Positions 5,009 through 6,350 of a stretch of 6,350 bases of DNA are shown here, piece by piece. Source of the DNA: an uncultured Amylibacter sp. (GTDB lineage Bacteria > Pseudomonadota > Alphaproteobacteria > Rhodobacterales > Rhodobacteraceae); the NCBI GenBank assembly GCA_938001995.1, contig CALLAV010000108.1, forward strand, positions 1 to 6,350, in the 5' to 3' direction. Numbering within the stretch: the stretch's first letter is position 1; each line of letters opens with the position of its first letter. The translations under genes were made by a program, and so were the position numbers. The notes beneath the pieces were generated by a model. That model searched no databases, was not told the DNA's origin, and was given only the letters and a program-made list of their open reading frames with translations.

Positions 5009-6350
5009 ATGGCAATGACAGCCCATATTGCATCTACCACCCCTATGTCATGGGGGGGCCACATTCGCGCCTCTGTCGCTCTTGGTATTCCGCTGGTGGG
5101 CAGTCACGTGGCGCAAATGCTCACGCATATTACGGATGTGGTGATGCTGGGGTGGTATTCGGTGGATGCGTTGGCGGCAGTTGTCCTTGCCAGTCAAATC
5201 TATTTTGTCATCTTTATTGTTGGGTCCGGGTTTGCCTTTGCCATCATGCCCATGTGCGCCGCCGCTATTGGTGCAGGGGATGATCGCCAAGTGCGCCGTT
5301 CCGTGCGTATGGGGGCGTGGATTGTCACGATATACGGTCTGATATTCGCCATTCCGCTTTGGTTCTTGGAATCGATCTTGCTGGGATTGGGGCAGCAAGC
5401 AGATCTGGCAGCAATCGCTCAGGACTATATGCGGATTGCCGTTCTTGGCCTGTTTCCTGCCTTGTGGATTATGGTGCTCAAAAGCTACCTGTCCGCGCTT
5501 GAACGGGCCAATATCGTTTTGATCGCGACCCTTTTGGCAGCGCTTGCCAACATCGGTTTCAACTATGCGCTGATTTTTGGTAACTTTGGCTTTCCCGAAC
5601 TGGGCGCCAAGGGCGCGGCATGGGCATCGGTGCTGACCATCTCACTCAACTTCCTGTTTTTGTTGATTTATGCCCATGTTTTACCCACGTTGAAAAAATA
5701 CGAACTGTTCCTCAACCCAACCCGTTTTGACCGCGAAGCATTTATCGAGACATTCAAACTCGGCTGGCCGATCTCCCTAACTCTGCTGGCTGAAACGAGC
5801 CTGTTTTCAGCTGCCACAATCATGGTCGGCTGGTCAGGCACCATCGCGCTGGCGGCCCACGGCATTGTCCTGCAAATTACATCTGTCGGTTTTATGATCC
5901 CGCTTGGTATATCCAATGTCGGTACGATCCGCGGGGGCCGCGCCCTTGGGCGCAAGGACAAGCTGCACCTCAAACGCGCCGCCGCTGTGGTGCTGTGGGG
6001 TGCATTTGCAGTCTCGCTCGTGTCCCTTACGCTTTACCTCACTGTGCCACGCTTCTTAATGCGCCTGTTCCTTGACCCAGCCGAGCCGGACCTGAACACC
6101 ATTGTGGAAATGGGCGTGCTGTTGTTGGTGATCTCCGCTGCCTTCCAAATCGTAGACGCAATGCAGGTCGCGGCCCTTGGTATGCTGCGCGGGATCAAAG
6201 ACACCACGGTCCCAATGATCCTTGCAGTAATCAGCTATTGGGTTATCGGAATGCCTTCCGCTTATATCCTCGGATTTTGGTTCGATTATGGCGCGCAGGG
6301 CGTCTGGGGCGGCTTGGTGATTGGCCTTTCGGTGGCTGCGGTGACAATGA
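5009..6350 (+). CDS. MATE family efflux transporter (NorM-like), 3' end beyond the window
   Basis: Inner-membrane antiporter of the multidrug and toxic compound extrusion family, which exports cationic drugs or metabolites in exchange for Na+ or H+. The frame is open for 447 codons to the right edge with no stop. Family members have about 450-470 residues, so only a short C-terminal tail is missing. About twelve hydrophobic helices are visible in two homologous halves. Typical motifs include IPLVGSHVAQ with ITDVVMLGWYS (28-51), GAKGAAWAS (199-207), LGWPISLTLLAETSLFS (251-267), AAHGIVLQI (282-290) and VDAMQVAALGMLRGIKDT (382-399). By alignment from memory with Vibrio NorM, D43, E262 and D383 correspond to its conserved cation-coupling acids, so the pump appears functional. 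Three in-frame ATGs (5009, 5015, 5045) compete; all have poor Shine-Dalgarno sequences, and the one at 5045 begins MSWGGHIRAS, close to where family similarity starts. A run of seven G lies at 5052-5058. The substrate is unknown. Confidence 0.93.
   Translation, partial: MAMTAHIASTTPMSWGGHIRASVALGIPLVGSHVAQMLTHITDVVMLGWYSVDALAAVVLASQIYFVIFIVGSGFAFAIMPMCAAAIGAGDDRQVRRSVRMGAWIVTIYGLIFAIPLWFLESILLGLGQQADLAAIAQDYMRIAVLGLFPALWIMVLKSYLSALERANIVLIATLLAALANIGFNYALIFGNFGFPELGAKGAAWASVLTISLNFLFLLIYAHVLPTLKKYELFLNPTRFDREAFIETFKLGWPISLTLLAETSLFSAATIMVGWSGTIALAAHGIVLQITSVGFMIPLGISNVGTIRGGRALGRKDKLHLKRAAAVVLWGAFAVSLVSLTLYLTVPRFLMRLFLDPAEPDLNTIVEMGVLLLVISAAFQIVDAMQVAALGMLRGIKDTTVPMILAVISYWVIGMPSAYILGFWFDYGAQGVWGGLVIGLSVAAVTM

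Noticed and set aside
5048..5398. Minus-strand 116-codon frame and plus-strand frames at 5050-5283 and 5317-5502
   Set aside because: All lie inside the MATE coding frame, which is open for 447 codons with family motifs throughout; these are shadows.

Overview
The window looks like ordinary chromosomal DNA from an alphaproteobacterium, most likely in the Rhodobacterales (Roseobacter-like). This rests on moderate GC, a 662-residue ParE-type topoisomerase with an alphaproteobacterial-looking C-terminus, and an Ldh_2-type oxidoreductase and MATE pump of the kind common there. I do not assign a genus. Nothing indicates a mobile element, CRISPR array, prophage or RNA gene, and no gap between genes exceeds about 200 bases.

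Layout from left to right. (1) Positions 1-188, plus strand: the last 61 codons of a malate/L-lactate dehydrogenase-family (Ldh_2) oxidoreductase. (2) Positions 222-905 and 1097-1777, both minus strand: two unrecognised genes for secreted proteins of nearly equal length (227 and 226 residues). Each has a signal peptide and four cysteines in the mature part. (3) Positions 1952-3940, minus strand: parE, topoisomerase IV subunit B, complete with all expected GHKL and TOPRIM motifs. (4) Positions 4072-4959, plus strand and divergent from parE: a membrane-anchored endonuclease/exonuclease/phosphatase (EEP) domain protein. (5) From 5009 past the right edge, plus strand: a MATE-family multidrug/cation antiporter lacking only its last residues.

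The EEP and MATE genes are 49 bases apart and may be cotranscribed. parE has its own plausible sigma70-type promoter in the divergent region. The two secreted-protein genes and parE share a strand, but gaps of 191 and 174 bases suggest separate transcription. No pathway obviously joins these genes. The most open questions are the function of the two secreted proteins, a short motif shared by the regions upstream of them, and an Asn in place of His in the ParE ATP-binding loop. I see no convincing evidence of a new multi-gene system.
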